In this document: positions 20,978-34,897 of the stretch, piece by piece
Layout: each line of letters begins with the position of its first letter
Position numbering within the stretch: position 1 is the first letter of the stretch
Assembly (NCBI GenBank): GCA_017163975.1
Contig: JAFFSR010000373.1
Coordinates: forward strand, 868,001 to 932,000
Length of the DNA stretch: 64,000 nucleotides
Reading direction: 5' to 3'
Source of the DNA: Anastatus disparis
Taxonomy: Eukaryota; Arthropoda; Insecta; Hymenoptera; Eupelmidae
The notes under the pieces: model-generated
The model's input: only the letters and a program-made list of their open reading frames with translations
What the model was told of the DNA's origin: nothing
The model's database searches: none
Program-made: the position numbers and the translations under genes

Positions 20978-21474
20978 TATACACGGAAAGAAATTTCAAA
21001 CTAAATCAATAGCATCGAAAAGAATCCTAACCTCATTCTATATGATAAAAATAAATGACTATTGAAATATACGTCATTTAACATGTAAATACAAAAGTAT
21101 TATTTTGGTATTTCCAATCTAATTACGTTAGTTCTATCATCAGGCTGATTTGGTTTGATTCTATTGAGCTGAACACATGTTAAGTGTCGCGATTATATAT
21201 ACATTTATGAAGGATTAAGCAAGTGGTAAGTAATATTTATTTAACTATATTATGGATATACGAAGATAAATATATTTTATCAATATTGAAAATTCTAAAA
21301 AAAATTATTTAGTTTTAATTTTCTAACCTATTATTAAGTTACATAATTTTCTCCTCTTTTCTTAACATTTACTTTCGAGAAAACTATTATTTATTATTAC
21401 AAATATTATTCATTCATTTAAATAATAAATCTTTTATATGTACTCATTCTTAGAGCAAAGGAAAATAACAATGT

Positions 21475-22300
21475 GTACACAGAGAAAAATAAAAAATAAC
21501 TTTAGTTATAGACAGTAATAAAAATTACTATATTTTATAAGTCAGCTGGGACATTTCTGCATTATGACGATTTTTATTACATTTATAACAAATATTACTA
21601 TAAGATTTGATAAGGTTGGCAACATCGTTTAAGAAATGAAACTATATCTTATTAGAAAAATTGCTATATTACATAGTAAAAATTATACGATGGTAAAATT
21701 TGATATGACAGAGTAAAAATATTTGATATCTTATGTTGGAATTAATGTTATAAAAATAATAAATTTTATTATGCATATAATAAATTTTATTATGCTTATA
21801 ATAAATTTTATTATCAATATAATAAATTTTACTTTTTCAAATAATAATGTCGAGTCGATGATCTGTAAATTTATTTTTAACTTCAAAATTTTTACCAATT
21901 TGAAAATATAGTTCTGTAACATATGTAGACGATTCAAAATTTTATAAGTAATATGTCATGATGGCGCAGTCGGTAACGTTCACGCTTTCCGTTGTCGAGG
22001 TACCCGAGTTCAACTCCACTTCAGGTCAGTTTTTTTTCAAAGGTAATTTATTTTTAAAAAAATTAAATTCATAAAAAAATTGAATTAATAAATTAATTTA
22101 GAAAAATTCAATAACAAATTTTCGGGTTAAAAAAAGAAATAAAATAAAATTTTTTCTACGTATCTGTTTTCACAAATTTTACTATGTGATACAGTAATTT
22201 TTATTATAACGCAGAAATGTCCCACTCGTACTATATAATATAGTAATTTTTAATACAATCTATAATTATATATACTATAGGATTTTTTTTCTCCCTGTAC
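21475..22300 (+). mobile_element. Fold-back MITE with internal tRNA-like promoter, copy 2
   Basis: Same structure as 20157-20977, with its tRNA-like segment at 21953-22028 (B box mutated to GAGTTCAACTCC) and GTAC at both outer edges. Confidence 0.8.
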
Positions 22301-22420
22301 AAACAACAATAACAGTCCTGAAAACGGTATTGGTAATTAATGTTCATTCATATTTATGAAAAGTACAATTTTATTGATAATTATTCACCATCCATAGTAA
22401 ATTTATTTATTTTTCAATAT

Positions 22421-25350
22421 CCCACATAGCATGAAATATTTCAAAAAAAGATTACATGAAATATTTCAGTAAAATATTAAATAAGTGATGAACAAATATT
22501 TCTTCGAAATATTACAGTTTAAGAATATGAAATAATTCATGTTTTATTCCAAAAAAATTTCTGAATCTAACACTGAAATATTTGAGAAATATTACTAAAT
22601 TATTTCTTGAAATGTTTCACATTAATATTTCACCAATCTTTCAAGAAACATTGCATGAAATATTCCTGTAATATTGAAGGAATATTTCATGTTTTATTCC
22701 AAAAAAATTTCTGAATCCAATACTGAAATATTTGAGAAAGGTTACTAGATTATTTCTTGAAATGTTTACGATCAATATTTCGCCAATCTTTCAAGAAATA
22801 TTGCATGAAATATTCCTGTAATATTGAAGGAATATTTCATGTTTTATTCCAAACTATTTTTGAATCCAACACTGAAATACTTGAGAAAGGTTACTAGATT
22901 ATTTCTTGAAATGTTTCAGATCAATATTTCGCCAATCTTTCAAGAAACATTGTATGAAACATCCCTGTAATATTGAAGGAATATTTCATGTTTTATTCCA
23001 AACTATTTTTAGATCCAACACCGAAATATTCGAGAAATATTACTAAATTATTTCTTGAAATGTTTCAAATCAATATTTCGCAAATCTTTCAAGAAACATT
23101 TCATGAAATATTTCTGTGATATTGAAGGAACATTTCATGTTTTATTTCAAAAAATTTTTGATTCCAACACTAAAATATTCAAAAAATATTGTTACATTAT
23201 TTCTTGAAATGTTTCAAATCAATATTTCACAAATCTTTCAAAAAACATTTCATGAAATATTCCTGTAATATTAAAGGAACATTTCATGTTTTATTTCAAA
23301 AAATGTTTGAATCTGACACTGAAATATTCAAGAAATATTGTTACATTATTTCTTGAAATGTTTCAAATCAATATTTCGCAAATCTTTCAAGAAACATTTC
23401 ATGAAATATTTCTGTAATATTGAAGGAACATTTTATGTTTTATTTCAAAAAATTTTTAAATTCAACACTGAAATATTCAAGAAATATTGTTACATTATTT
23501 CTAAAAATATTTCAAATCAATAATGCGCAAATTTTTCAAGAAATATTTCATGAAATATTTCTGTCAAATTCCAGAAATATTTCATGGAGTATTTCGAAAA
23601 ATTTATGAATATAACAGTGAAATATTGGAGAAATATTGTTTAAATATTTGTAGTTATCTCGCGTTTGTAGCAATTCTTCCATCTTGCCAGCAGATGGCTA
23701 CTTGATTATATTTTCATGTGATCGTAAATGTGGTTGGCAAACTCTCGCAAGTGGTGGGACGCTCTCTCGTTTAGTATATAAGACCGAAAATTCTTGATAC
23801 AAATAAATAAGCGCTTAAATTATAAATAACAAATAAATGTATAAGTATCTAATATGGTTTGAGATGCAACTCTTACAAAATCAAAAATAATATCTGATAG
23901 AATTTTTCATCAATATTACAAATCAGTATTTCATGAAAGATTCCAAAAATATTTCCGAAAAGGTTAATAATCCTCTATGAATACCCCATATGGTAATAAT
24001 TTATGTGAAAAACTGTAAATAATAGTAAATAATTGTAAATAACAGTTAAAAAATGTAGGAATTGAGACATAAATAATAGTTATTTACAGTTATTTACTAT
24101 TATTTATTATTAATTACTATTATTTACAGTTATTTACAGTTATTAACTGTTATTAACTGTTATTTACAGTTATTTACAGTTATTTACAATTATTTACAAT
24201 AATTTACAGTTTTTTATAATTATTTACAATTATTCATAATTATTTACAGTTATTCATAATTATTTACAGTTATTTACATTTTCAAAAATTTTTGAATTAG
24301 TGGATAATTTAATGTTATTAATAATTATTTACAATTATTTATAGTTATTTACAGTTATTTACAGTTTTTTACAGTTATTTACAGTTATTTATAATTATTT
24401 ACAACTATTTACAATTTTCCATAGTTTTTTACAATTATTTACAGTTATTCACATTTTTAAAAATTTTCGCCTATATATAAAATTATTGAACAAATTTGTG
24501 ATAATTTTCGAAAATGTAAATAACTGCAAATAATTGTAAAAAACTATAAATAATCGTAAATAACTGTAAATAATTGTGAAAAAAAGTGAATAAATGTAAA
24601 TAACTGTAAATAAATATAAATAACTGCAAATAAGTGTAAATAACAGTTAATAAGTGTAAATAACAGTTAATAACTGTAAATAAGTGTAAATAACAGTAAA
24701 TAATTGTAAATAATTGTAAATAACTGTTATTTATGTCTCAATTCCCACATTTTTTAACACTTTTCTACAGTTATTTACAGTTATTTACATTTATTTACAT
24801 TTATTTACAGTTATTAACAGTTATTTACAATTATATCCAAAAATTTTTTCCATATGGGACTTTAGTTAAACTGATGGGTAATCTTTCAACAATATATCAA
24901 TATTTCATGAAAGATTTTAGAAATATTTCGGAAACATTTCTTGAAAGATTCATAATCTTTTATGAATCCTTCAATAACATATTTTAGCAATCTTTCAACA
25001 ATGTTACAAAGCAATATTTCATGAAAGATTTTAGAAATATTTCAGAAACATTTCTTGAAAGATTCATAATCTTTTATGAATCCTTTAATAAAATATTTCT
25101 TGAAAGATTCATAATCTTACATGAATCTTTCGATCAAATATTGCTACAATCTTTCAACAATATTACAAATTAATATTTTACAAAATAATGAAAGAATGTT
25201 ACAGAAACATTACATGAAATATTTCAAATCAATCTTCTAGAAGGACATATCAATATTTCAGAAATATTTCTTATCAATATTTCTGTTTTATTCCGAATCT
25301 TTCAATGAAATATTTCAGAAATATTTCAGAAATATTTCATGCTATGTGGG
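22421..25350. mobile_element. Large fold-back element with internal tandem repeats
   Basis: The ends CCCACATAGCATGAAATATT and its inverse enclose six or seven degenerate units of about 150 bp (gaaacattgcatgaaatattcctgtaatattgaagg) on the left and shorter inverted copies on the right. A second palindromic element is nested at 23985-24866. Open frames here (such as 23338-23705) are repeat-derived and not genes. Confidence 0.8.
23985..24866. mobile_element. Nested palindrome built of ttatttacagt repeats
   Basis: CCATATGG-type ends (near 23987 and 24851) with arms made almost wholly of the decamer-like ttatttacag and its complement. Structurally it resembles the element at 34041-34897, which uses a different simple repeat. 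Confidence 0.75.
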
Positions 25351-26280
25351 ATATTAAATATTATAAATTTAAATATTATCTTTAATTATTTAAAAAATAT
25401 ACAATATTCAAAAATAAATTTCCAGTATATTTTTAAAAACATAAATAAATAATTATTTTTATATTATAAAAATTTTATATTTGATTATAAGTGTACATAA
25501 AATGATCTAATGTTTTATCTGACAACAAAAACACATGGCCAAAAGTCAAGTTTTCATGATTTTTTTATATTATTACAGGTTATGTCGATTTCTTTTCTAT
25601 ATCGGGTTGTTTCAGATTTCCGGCGGATGTTAGAGAATGACGAAGAGTTTTTCGTCTGATGTGAGAGAAAGAGACAGAATACGAGTTGTACGATTGCTAA
25701 TAAGTGAGAGAGAGAAAGAGAGTATAGAGAGCGAGAAAAAGAAAGAGAATACGAGTTATATCTTTTAATAATGAACGCATGTTTCAGGCAAATGCTTGCA
25801 GAACATGCTTAATGTATAAAGACATCGCGTAAATAAGCAACATAAGAATTTAGTATCTCGTTCTATATAGCTGACGAGCACCCGCAAAATCACGGGCGTT
25901 CATGTGATCACTTCGCGCGTGCGCAGTAAAACGTCCCGTACATAAAATTCAACAGTTGAAAGCGGCGAAATTCAAAAGTCGGTAATACCGATTTGGTATT
26001 TAAAAATGAAAACAACAACAAATGAAAAATGAAAAACATTCTTAATTAATTAATTAGTTTTTCATACGATATTTAGACAAAATAAGTTTTATAATAGTTG
26101 ATTAATTTGAAAGTGTGGAAGAAAATAAGATTAAATTTTTTTTGAAAACAAATATTTTATAATAATAATAAATATATAAAAATTAGGTTGATACAATTAG
26201 CTATAAAATTGGTGTTATTATATTAAAGTATCAGATTATCGGTAAAGTCAATAAATTTATTGAGATAAGAATTTTCGACT
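25351..26280. other. Intergenic AT-rich DNA
   Basis: No gene is seen. A purine-rich gagagaaagagag stretch occurs at 25660-25755, and a short GC-richer patch lies at 25870-25980. Confidence 0.4.
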
Positions 26281-26285
26281 TTGAA

Positions 26286-27279
26286 AAAGTTGTGATATCT
26301 CCCCCAAAAAACCTTTAAAAAGGTAAAATTACGGCAAGTTAGCTTTAAAAAAAAATCTTTTTCACTATCTCAAAAATAAAAAATATTTTGTCAAAAATTG
26401 AAACTAATTTAATACAATCAACTATAAAAAAATCTATTATATCTCTAAAAAAGGCTTTAACATTATAGATAATAAAAAAGTGGGAATTCAATTATAACAA
26501 AAATATACTTGAAAAAATACTGAAATCAATGATGTGTGGTCAAGTTTTAATATGATTTAAAATAATACTTACAAATAATATTGTACCTATATTTTGATGA
26601 TAATAATGAATCAATATTAATTAACGTAAATTAACTAACGTAAAAGTAAGAATAAAAGTAATATTACAGCTATAAACTTGTCAGGCCCACTCTACAAAAG
26701 TTAAATATATCATTAATGTTATAAATTTAAATTATTTTTCATTGAATACTAAATTGTGAAAATTAATATATATTTTTAATTTCCTTACGAGATTCTAAAA
26801 AGTCAATCCTAAAAAATATTTAAATGGATGTGTGTTCACCAAGAAATAGAACTTTTGAAGAGTGGGCCTGGCAAGCTTATAGCTGTAATATTACTTTTAT
26901 TCTTACTTTTACGTTAATTACTTATTATTTTTTTAAATTTTGTTGAAAATAGTTTTATATTTTCAATAACATCTTATATGGCTTTTTTTACACTTTATTT
27001 TTAACAAAGGAATTTTTTATTGATTCATTATTATCATCAAAATATAGGTACAATATCATTTGTAAGTATTATTTTAAATCATATTAAAACTTGACCACAC
27101 ATTATTGATTTCAGTATTTTTTCAAGTATATTTTTGTTTTAATTGAATTCCCACTTTTTGCTTTCTCATAGAGAAAGCATTGTATCGGTAAAAAAAATTT
27201 TTTTCTATTTTTTCATTAATTTGTACATATTTGAACTCAGTGAGTCGAAAAAAGTGGTTTCCAGAAAATGTCTGTATGT

Positions 27280-27310
<31 letters not shown>

Positions 27311-29515
27311 AATTCAGTTAGTAAGCTGTATCTCGAGAACTACTCGATGGATTTGCTTCTAATTTTGCATGGAATTTAGTTTTGTGATTAACTTGCTGGG
27401 AAGCTATTGATAATTTGGTTCTTCCACCGTAGTTTTCATTTTAAAGTTTTTTAAAAAATAAAAAAAAATTCGATTTTTCGTTTTTGTTTTTTTTTTTTGT
27501 TTACTACTCGATGAATTTGCTTCAAAATTTGCATGGAATTTATTTCTGATTGCCCGGATAAAATAAATTTTTAAAAACTGATTTTCTTAGCTCAGTTTTA
27601 ATTTTAGAGCATTTTGAAATTTTTGAAAAAAATGTTTCTATTTATTAAGCCAATAAAATCTTAAAAACTACTCGATGGATTTACTTCAAATTTTCCATAC
27701 AATTCAATTTTTTGATGAACTGGTGCGGAAGCTATTGGGAATTGGTTTTCTTAGCGCAGTTTTTTTTTTAGAATCATTTTAAGAATTTTTAAAAAATTTC
27801 GATTTTTCATTTTTTTTGTATTTTACGTAAACTACTCGAAGAATTTGTTCGAAAATTTGTATGGAACTTTATTTCGACTGCCAAAATTATTAAAAATTTT
27901 GTAAACTAATTTTCTTAGCGCACTTTTAATTTTAGAGCATTTTTAAAATTTTTAAAAAATTTTTATTTTTAATTTTTTTTTATTTTACGAAAACCATTTG
28001 ATTGATTTGCTCCAAAATTTGTATGCAATTAATTCGCTACTATCTGAAGAAAACAAGCTTTGGAATACTAATTTTCTCAGCGCAGTTTTAATTTTAGAAC
28101 ACTTTGAAAATTTTCAAAAAAATTTTTATTTTTCATTTATTTTCTTTTTTGCGTTAACCATACTATAAATTTTCTCCAAAATTTTCATACAATTAATTCG
28201 CTATTGTCTGAAAAAAATTAGCTTTTGGAAACTAATTTTCTTAGAGTGGTTACAATTTTAGAGAATTTTAAAGATTTAAAAAAAAATTTTGATTCTTCTT
28301 TTCTTATTTTTTTTATTCTTCGTAAAGTACTCGATAGATTTGTTCTAAAAATTACAGGGAAATTATTTGCGACTGCCAAAAGAAGGGAAATTTTCAAAAA
28401 TTGATTTTCATAGCGTAGTTTTAATTTTAGAGCATTTTTAAAATTTTTAAAAAGAAATTTTGAAAAGAAAATGTTATTTATTTAACCAGTTAGATCTCGA
28501 AAATTACTCTATGGATTTGCTTCAAATTTTGTATACCATCTATGTTTTTGTATAACTAGGCGGGAAGCTATAGAAAATTTGTATTCATAGTGTATTTTTT
28601 TTATTATAGAGCCATTTTAAGAATTTGAAAAAATTTTCGATTTTTAATTTTTTTTTTTGTATTTTACGTAAGTTAATTGATGAGTTTGCTTTGAGATTTC
28701 CATGGGAATAATTTGCATCTGCCAAAAGAAGGATAACTTTTATAAACCGATCTTTTTAGCGTAGTTTTCTTTTTAGAAAATTTTAAAAATTTTCTTAAAA
28801 ATTTTCATATTTCAGTATTTTTCCATTTTACGTAAAGTACTTGATAGAATTACTCTAAAATTTGTATACAAGTTATTTGCTACTGTCTTTATAAACCAAG
28901 TTTTAAATAAATAATTTTATTAGCGTAGCTTTTGATCACTTCTTTTGTTTTCTGAGTTACTCTTGAAAATTTATAATAGTACTACTGAATTTAATTACCG
29001 TTACTAAAATTGACTACTTGGATTTACCAAGCTTAGTCGTGATAAAAAGATATCCACAAGATAACAAAAATAATAAATTCGAACCTATGTATAAGGCTAG
29101 CTAAAGTCAACAAAATTAAACACTTTAAAAGCTAACATTTAACCCAAACAAAATGTTGAAAAGGCAATCAACTAGCATATATATTCAAAATTTATAAAGT
29201 ACAAAATGAATAAATATTAATGATGGACAATTTTTTTATATTAAAATCACATTTAAATAAATATAAAAAAATAATGAAACTCAAAGAGCTCTATGAGAAA
29301 GCATTCCGCCAAAGCACTTGGCAGCGTTTTTATTATCTATAATGTTAAAGCCTTTTTTAGAGATATAATAGATTTTTTTATAGTTGATTGTATTAAATTA
29401 GTTTAAATTTTTGACAAATTATTTTTTATTTTTGAGATAGTGAGAAAGATTTTTTTTAAAGCTAACTTGCCGTAATTTTACCTTTTTAAAGGTTTTTTGG
29501 GGAGATATAATTTAC
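26286..29515. mobile_element. Fold-back element split by a 2.1-kb repeat insertion
   Basis: The left arm 26286-26800 is repeated inverted at about 26830-27155 and then, beyond the insertion, at 29325-29515 (gatatctcccccaaaaaacc against ggttttttggggagatat). The arms would pair around about 26810. Confidence 0.75.
27160..29325 (+). mobile_element. 2.1-kb non-autonomous repeat, copy 2
   Basis: Collinear with 6226-8346 but lacking the nested MITE and with a shorter TG tract. It has the same boundary motifs. It is inserted in the right arm of the surrounding fold-back, so its limits can be read from the interrupted palindrome. Confidence 0.85.
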
Positions 29516-29835
29516 AGTAAAAATAATGAAAATTTTGATGCTGTAAGACAAGGTTTAGGATCAACGTATAGCGTACCATACATAAATTATAATCCAATAC
29601 AATTGGTACCTCAAAATACGGAAACCTTAATTCAAACTCAGAATCCCTTGAATTCCTATTATTTTCAAAATTTGAGACATCCACATCCAGTACATAATAC
29701 GAGAGTCTTGCATTCATGTGTCAGATTCATATAACAATTCATTTAAAAACTCTAATACCATTATAAATGAAAGTTTTGAGAGAAATAAGAATGAAACAGT
29801 CATTTTAGATGTATCATCAAACATATTAACTACTA

Positions 29836-30738
29836 CACTGATACAAAAAAAATTTTACAGTTAAGTCGCGATGAATTACGACTCAAAATTTTCATGACTT
29901 TTGAGTCAAATGAATATTTCTTAATAGTTAAGAAATATTCATTAATAGTTGATAGATGATGATTTTGAATACCGGCTTCCTTAAGGTGTAACTTTAAGGT
30001 TATGTTAGTGAATCATAGTTTATTATTATTCTCTCTTCCTTTTAATAAATCTCACAGTTTTACTTTTAGTTGTAGAGACGTTACAATATAAAATAAAATA
30101 TATTAAATTATTTCATTTATTTAACAATCTTAAATTATATGATCAGTCCTTAAGAGCATGACGAAGCTGTCCGCCTTCTAATAATATTTCCAATCTTAAC
30201 TTATGAATAAACGATGCGTTTAATCGAGTTTCTTTATTACAAAGAAAAAATTTGTAAGATTAAACTCTAGTGCGGACAACTCAAGAAATCCACCAAAATA
30301 TTATACATACAAAGTTATAATACAAACTTTCAATATGTCGTATTTTAAGGTTAGGTTTGTCGAGTTTGATATCTAATTTCCAATTCAAGCTCATAAAAAA
30401 ATAACAAGTCCAAATGATTTTTTATTTTAACAAAAATTATTGTATAAATATAGCTTTAGTGCGGACAAGTCATTATATTTGTTTAATTTAAGAATTTAAA
30501 AAGATATTGATAAAATAAAAAAAGCAAAACTCGATTGCTGCAGCTCCGACATGCCGTTAAGAAACTATTCCTAAACTGTTTACGCGTGGTATTAAATTTG
30601 TTCTACTTTATGAAGCAGTTGCGGCAAATACACCATTTCTTAATTATTAAAAATTTCGTCGATTTTTCTCTATTCAAATGCACTATTCATTAATAGTTAC
30701 CTCGCCGAATCAACTGTTAACTTTTCTTTCTATCAGTG
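29836..30738. mobile_element. CACTG-ended MITE interrupting the coding remnant
   Basis: Terminal CACTGATA and TATCAGTG with a TA duplication. It contains a nested TTAA element at 30150-30560. Confidence 0.75.
30150..30560 (+). mobile_element. 411-bp TTAA element, copy 1
   Basis: TTAA at 30150-30153 and 30557-30560. The interior (start gagcatgacgaagctg, end gctccgacatgccg) is nearly identical in sequence and length to 63464-63874. It is not palindromic and has no open frame. Confidence 0.9.
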
Positions 30739-31001
30739 TAGCTCTTCAATAACTAATAACAAAAATGCGAATAATCAAAATGAATTGATTGAAAGTAATT
30801 ATTGCTTATTAGAAATAATTTATAATATTCGAAATGATTTATAATTTATAATATACTAATAATAATTGAATAACCTTTTTTAAATTTACAAAAAAAAATA
30901 ATATATTTATGAATCCATAAAAAAATTATTATTTTATGCTTGTAGTAGAAGAGAAAGATGTAATGTTAAATTAAATAGCACGTGATTTCATTGAAAGTTT
31001 A

Positions 31002-31158
31002 TTAACCTTTAGAGGACGGGATGGCCCCTATACGGGCCATGCCCATGATCGACCCTTTACATGTGTTAGTTTTGAGATGTGAGACATCACAAAAACTCGA
31101 TTTCTATAGAAAAGTGAGAGAAAACAGTAAATCCAAATCCCGGTCCTCTAAAGGTTAA
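31002..31158. mobile_element. 157-bp TTAA MITE
   Basis: The inverted ends TTAACCTTTAGAGGAC and GTCCTCTAAAGGTTAA are a classic piggyBac-type MITE. Confidence 0.9.
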
Positions 31159-31308
31159 TGAAAACATATTGAGGCAAAATGTTATTGCATGTATACGAAA
31201 AATACAAAAACAGTTCAAAATGTATTTGACGAAGACCGTGATAGTTTTGCTAAAGACCTCGAATACTGCCAAGAATTAGAATTGTTTGATAGATATGATC
31301 TTGGAACT

Positions 31309-31788
31309 ACACTGTAAAAAATTTTTCGGAACTTTACATCGCTGAGCATGGTAAGCATCGGGACCTTTGCTGAGCGTGTTAAATACACATAAAAACCGGT
31401 AAAATTACATGACCCATCGTTTCTAACCTACATTCGATATAATTTAATAAAAAATATACGTTGAACGCTTATTACTTATTACTCTATGAAATTTGAAAAG
31501 ATTATTAACTTTATGTTAAACATCAATTAATAAGAATAAAATATTTCTTATTGTCTTCAAAATGTGTTTCTGTTGTCGCTTATGTTCACGTATGTCATGT
31601 ATTTTTACCGGACAGCCATGTTGATACTGACTGTAACATTACACTGTTAAGCACGGGGAAGATACCGCGATCGTAGTAGGACCTACGCTCAGCGATGTAA
31701 AGTTACATAAAAATGTAACTTCACATCGTTAAAGCATGTAATTATTTACAGAAAACTGGTATAGTTACCAGAAAATTTTTTACAGTGT
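31309..31788. mobile_element. CACTGT-ended fold-back MITE
   Basis: The ends ACACTGTAAAAAATTTT and AAAATTTTTTACAGTGT are inverted. Sub-terminal blocks such as ctttacatcgctgagc and gctcagcgatgtaaag also pair. It interrupts the coding remnant. Confidence 0.85.
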
Positions 31789-32639
31789 ATAATAATTGAA
31801 AATGAATTTTATAATAATCAATTCGGGTGAGAATTTCAAATAATACGAAATAATTACAAAATTAGATTAAATTTTTAAAAATAGTTTTGAATGAACATAA
31901 TTATTTATACTTTCAATCAATAAAATTAATTTTTGCAACACTGTACAAAATTTTGTATGATTTAAAATCTTATTTCACCGACAATTTTTATGTTAATATT
32001 TTACGTATAAGTACGCAAAATTAACATAAAATGTTTGTGGATCTAAAATTATTGTGTACTTTTAAATAACAAAATTTGTCCAATTTACCTACAAAATATG
32101 TACTTTCTTAAACAAATAGTTTCATGACTAAAAATTACAAATTAAATCATTCAAAAATTTATAAATTTTTATGTAAAAATTTCTATTATTTGTAAATTTT
32201 AACAAAAAATTTGTGTTTTATCTAAAACACTTATTTTCTACAGTTTATAACAAAATAATTAAAAATAAGTAAATTATTTATAATTTTTTTAAATATGACA
32301 AAAACAGATACGAATATCTAGCAGAAGGCATTCATGCCCTTTTTTCTACAGAGAATAAAATACTTTACCATTTTAAATGTCAAGACGGTAATAACGCAGG
32401 TGGGAATTTGTATAACAAATACAAAAAGCTTAAAAAAAGGCAATTTTAGCTGGCATAATTCAAAATGCAAGTACCAATAAAAAAAGAAAAGTAGAAAGTC
32501 TTAGCGGTAAATATAAAAATTTTTTAAATATAATAAAATTATGTTTGACATAAAATAATTTATACAATTTTATTTTGGTAGAATGTACTGATCCTAATGC
32601 AGAAAGTAGAGTAGACCCAGCTACAGCGCACCCAGACAT

Positions 32640-33540
32640 GATGTCACAGCCGTCTGTCTCTCTCGCACCCTTTCCCTCGCGTGTTATAGAGGTGTAGGTT
32701 CCCCCACCCCCGAGACAGATGGACATGGGTTTCCCCTCCCTCGGGCAAGATGGACATCGTTTCGGAGCTTGTGGAGAACAACGAAGTGTAGGTTACCCCC
32801 TCCCTCGGGCAAGATGGACATAGGTTTCCCCTCCCCAGGCAAGATGGACATCGTTTCGGAGCTCGTGGAGAGCAACGAAGAGTCGTATTTCCTCTCTCGG
32901 CGCTATAGCTAACATCGGAGTGTAGATACCCCTCTCTGACTTACCGTACAGGGGCCCGTGAACGTTGGACATTGCTTTGTGGAGAGCAATGGAGAGTTAT
33001 ACTTCCCCTCTTTGCGCTATAGCTTGCATCGTGGTTGAATGTTGAACTTACCGTGTGTAGTGGTTTAGGTGGGTTAGCAGATATTTGGCACGTGCAAGTG
33101 TACTCTGTGCGTGCATATGTATCCTACGCATTTAGGAATTTATTTTATTTTATTTCAATATTTTAAGTAAAAGGAAAGATAAAAAATTTAAATTATATAT
33201 AAAAAAGAAAAATTTATAAGAAAATTTGTAGAAAGTTTTATGAAAAATAAAGGGAAAAAATTTCGAAAAGCTTTGTTAAAAAATGAATGAAAATATTATG
33301 GGAAAATTTGGGATGTGGGTTTATGAGAAGAATGAAAAATATTTCATTGAAAATATATTTATTAACAAGTTAGTAGTATATGGGGTGGTATAGCGAGACA
33401 CCCCCTCCCCTCGTCTCGCTATACCTCCCCCCTCACCTCCTGTCTCCCCCCTCCATGTCTGGGGCTGTTATAGCGTACATGTGGTGGTATAGTGTGACAT
33501 TTCCCCTTCCCCCAGTCTGGGGCTGTTATGGAGTACTATT
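32640..33540. repeat. GC-rich pyrimidine repeats
   Basis: Imperfect repeats of cctccctcgggcaagatggacat (32725-32850) and of ctccccctc/ggggctgttatag (33390-33530). GC content is far above the surroundings. No coding frame with support is seen. The origin is unknown; a decayed retroelement terminus or satellite is possible. Confidence 0.5.
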
Positions 33541-34040
33541 TTATTTATTAATTTTATTTATCAATTTTGTTTATCAATTTTATTTATCGATTATTTCCTA
33601 CGATAAAGAATTAATTGTAAAAACTTATTATTTAAATTAATATTTTCAAGAGTATTATTTTTTTTTAATTATATCTTTGAAAACGTTCTAATTTTTCCGT
33701 TTCTTTCTTATAATATTCTTTGCATCGTTCTCTCTTTATTCCGTTGTCTGTAGAACGTAATGAAAGTTTAAACAAATTATTTGAAATTTAAAATATGTAT
33801 GCTATAAAATGAAAAAATTCATTATAAGAACATAAAAATTAATATCTTGTGAAATATTGTTATTAATTAAGTTTTAAAATATGATTTTAAATTTGGCGTT
33901 GGATATTTTTTTCATAAAATTATCTATGAATATAAAGATAGAAGAAGAAGAAATTAGGAAAAACATATGCTCTGTTAGATATTTAAGGAAAGCGATAAGT
34001 ATGTACATCTTGTAAGTATCCGAAACATTTTTAACACCTG
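33541..34040. other. Intergenic AT-rich DNA
   Basis: Nothing beyond simple AT-rich sequence is seen. Confidence 0.4.
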
Positions 34041-34897
34041 CCCTAGCGGAAAAAAAATGGAGAAAACAGTAAATATCCGAAAATATCAGAAGAAAACAGA
34101 AGAAAACTGATAAAAACTGCAGAAAACGGAAATTAACTGTTGAAAAATGTCGAGATTGAGACAAAGACAACAGTTATCTTCTAATTTCTTCTGATTTCTT
34201 CAGTTTTTATCAGTTTTCTGCAGTTATCTGCAATTATCAACAGTTTTATTCATTTTTCAACGTTTTTCTTCATTTATAAAAGCAATTTGAAAAGTGAAGA
34301 AATCCGGAAAAAACTGAAGACAACTGTTATATTCTGAAAATAACTGTTGAAAAGTGAAGAAAACTGAAGAAAACAGTTATATTCTAAAAATAACTGTTGA
34401 AAAGTGAAGAAATCTGAAGAAAACAGTTATATTCTGAAAATAACTGTTGAAAAGTGAAGAAAACTGAAGAAAACAGCTATATTCTGAACAAAACTGTAAA
34501 AAAGTGAAGAAATCTGAAGAAAAAAGGTAATAACTGTTTAAAAATAAAGTAAAATGAAGAAAATTGGAAAAAAAATATTTTTTTACGAAAAAAGTGAAGA
34601 AAACAGAAAATAACTGAAGAAAACTGATAATATCGGCAGAAAACTGAAGAAAACAGTTGATAACTGTTAAAAAACGAAGAAAAATGAAGAAAATTAAAAA
34701 AAAATTTTCATTTTTATATAATAAGTGAAGAAAACAGAAGATAACTGAAGAAAACTGATAATATCGGCAGAAAACTGAAGAAAACAGTTGATAATTGTTG
34801 TCTTTGTCTCAATTCCGACATTTTTCTGCCGTTATCTTCTGTTATAAACTGTTGTCTTCAGTTTTCTTCAGTTTTCTTCTTTTTTTTTCCGCTAGGG
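34041..34897. mobile_element. Palindrome of gaagaaaactg simple repeats with CCCTAGCGG ends
   Basis: CCCTAGCGG at 34041 and CCGCTAGGG at 34889-34897 bound arms of repeated gaagaaaactg/cagttttcttc units. The architecture matches 23985-24866. Confidence 0.8.

Larger units (their letters stand above)
29516..32660 (+). pseudogene. Fragmented unidentified coding region riddled with MITEs
   Basis: Segments reading as ordinary protein on the plus strand occur at 29516-29732, about 29740-29835, 30739-30845, 31200-31308, 32300-32430 and 32455-32640, separated by MITEs and frameshifts. The frame on both sides of the 29836-30738 insertion rejoins when the insert and one TA are removed. Introns with GT/AG ends are likely near 32505-32580. 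No family is recognised. The product would be Asn/Gln-rich at the N-terminus with a basic KKRKVE-type patch. Confidence 0.4.

Noticed and set aside
24000..24850. CRISPR-like array
   Set aside because: There are no unique spacers between repeats. It is a simple decamer-type repeat arranged as a palindrome in eukaryotic DNA.
22421..25350. Several 60-85 codon open frames as genes
   Set aside because: All lie within fold-back repeat units and have low-complexity Phe/Ile/Lys/Asn composition.
32460..33640. Open frames over the GC-rich pyrimidine repeats
   Set aside because: Gly/Pro-rich translations of tandem repeats with no domain or conserved neighbour.
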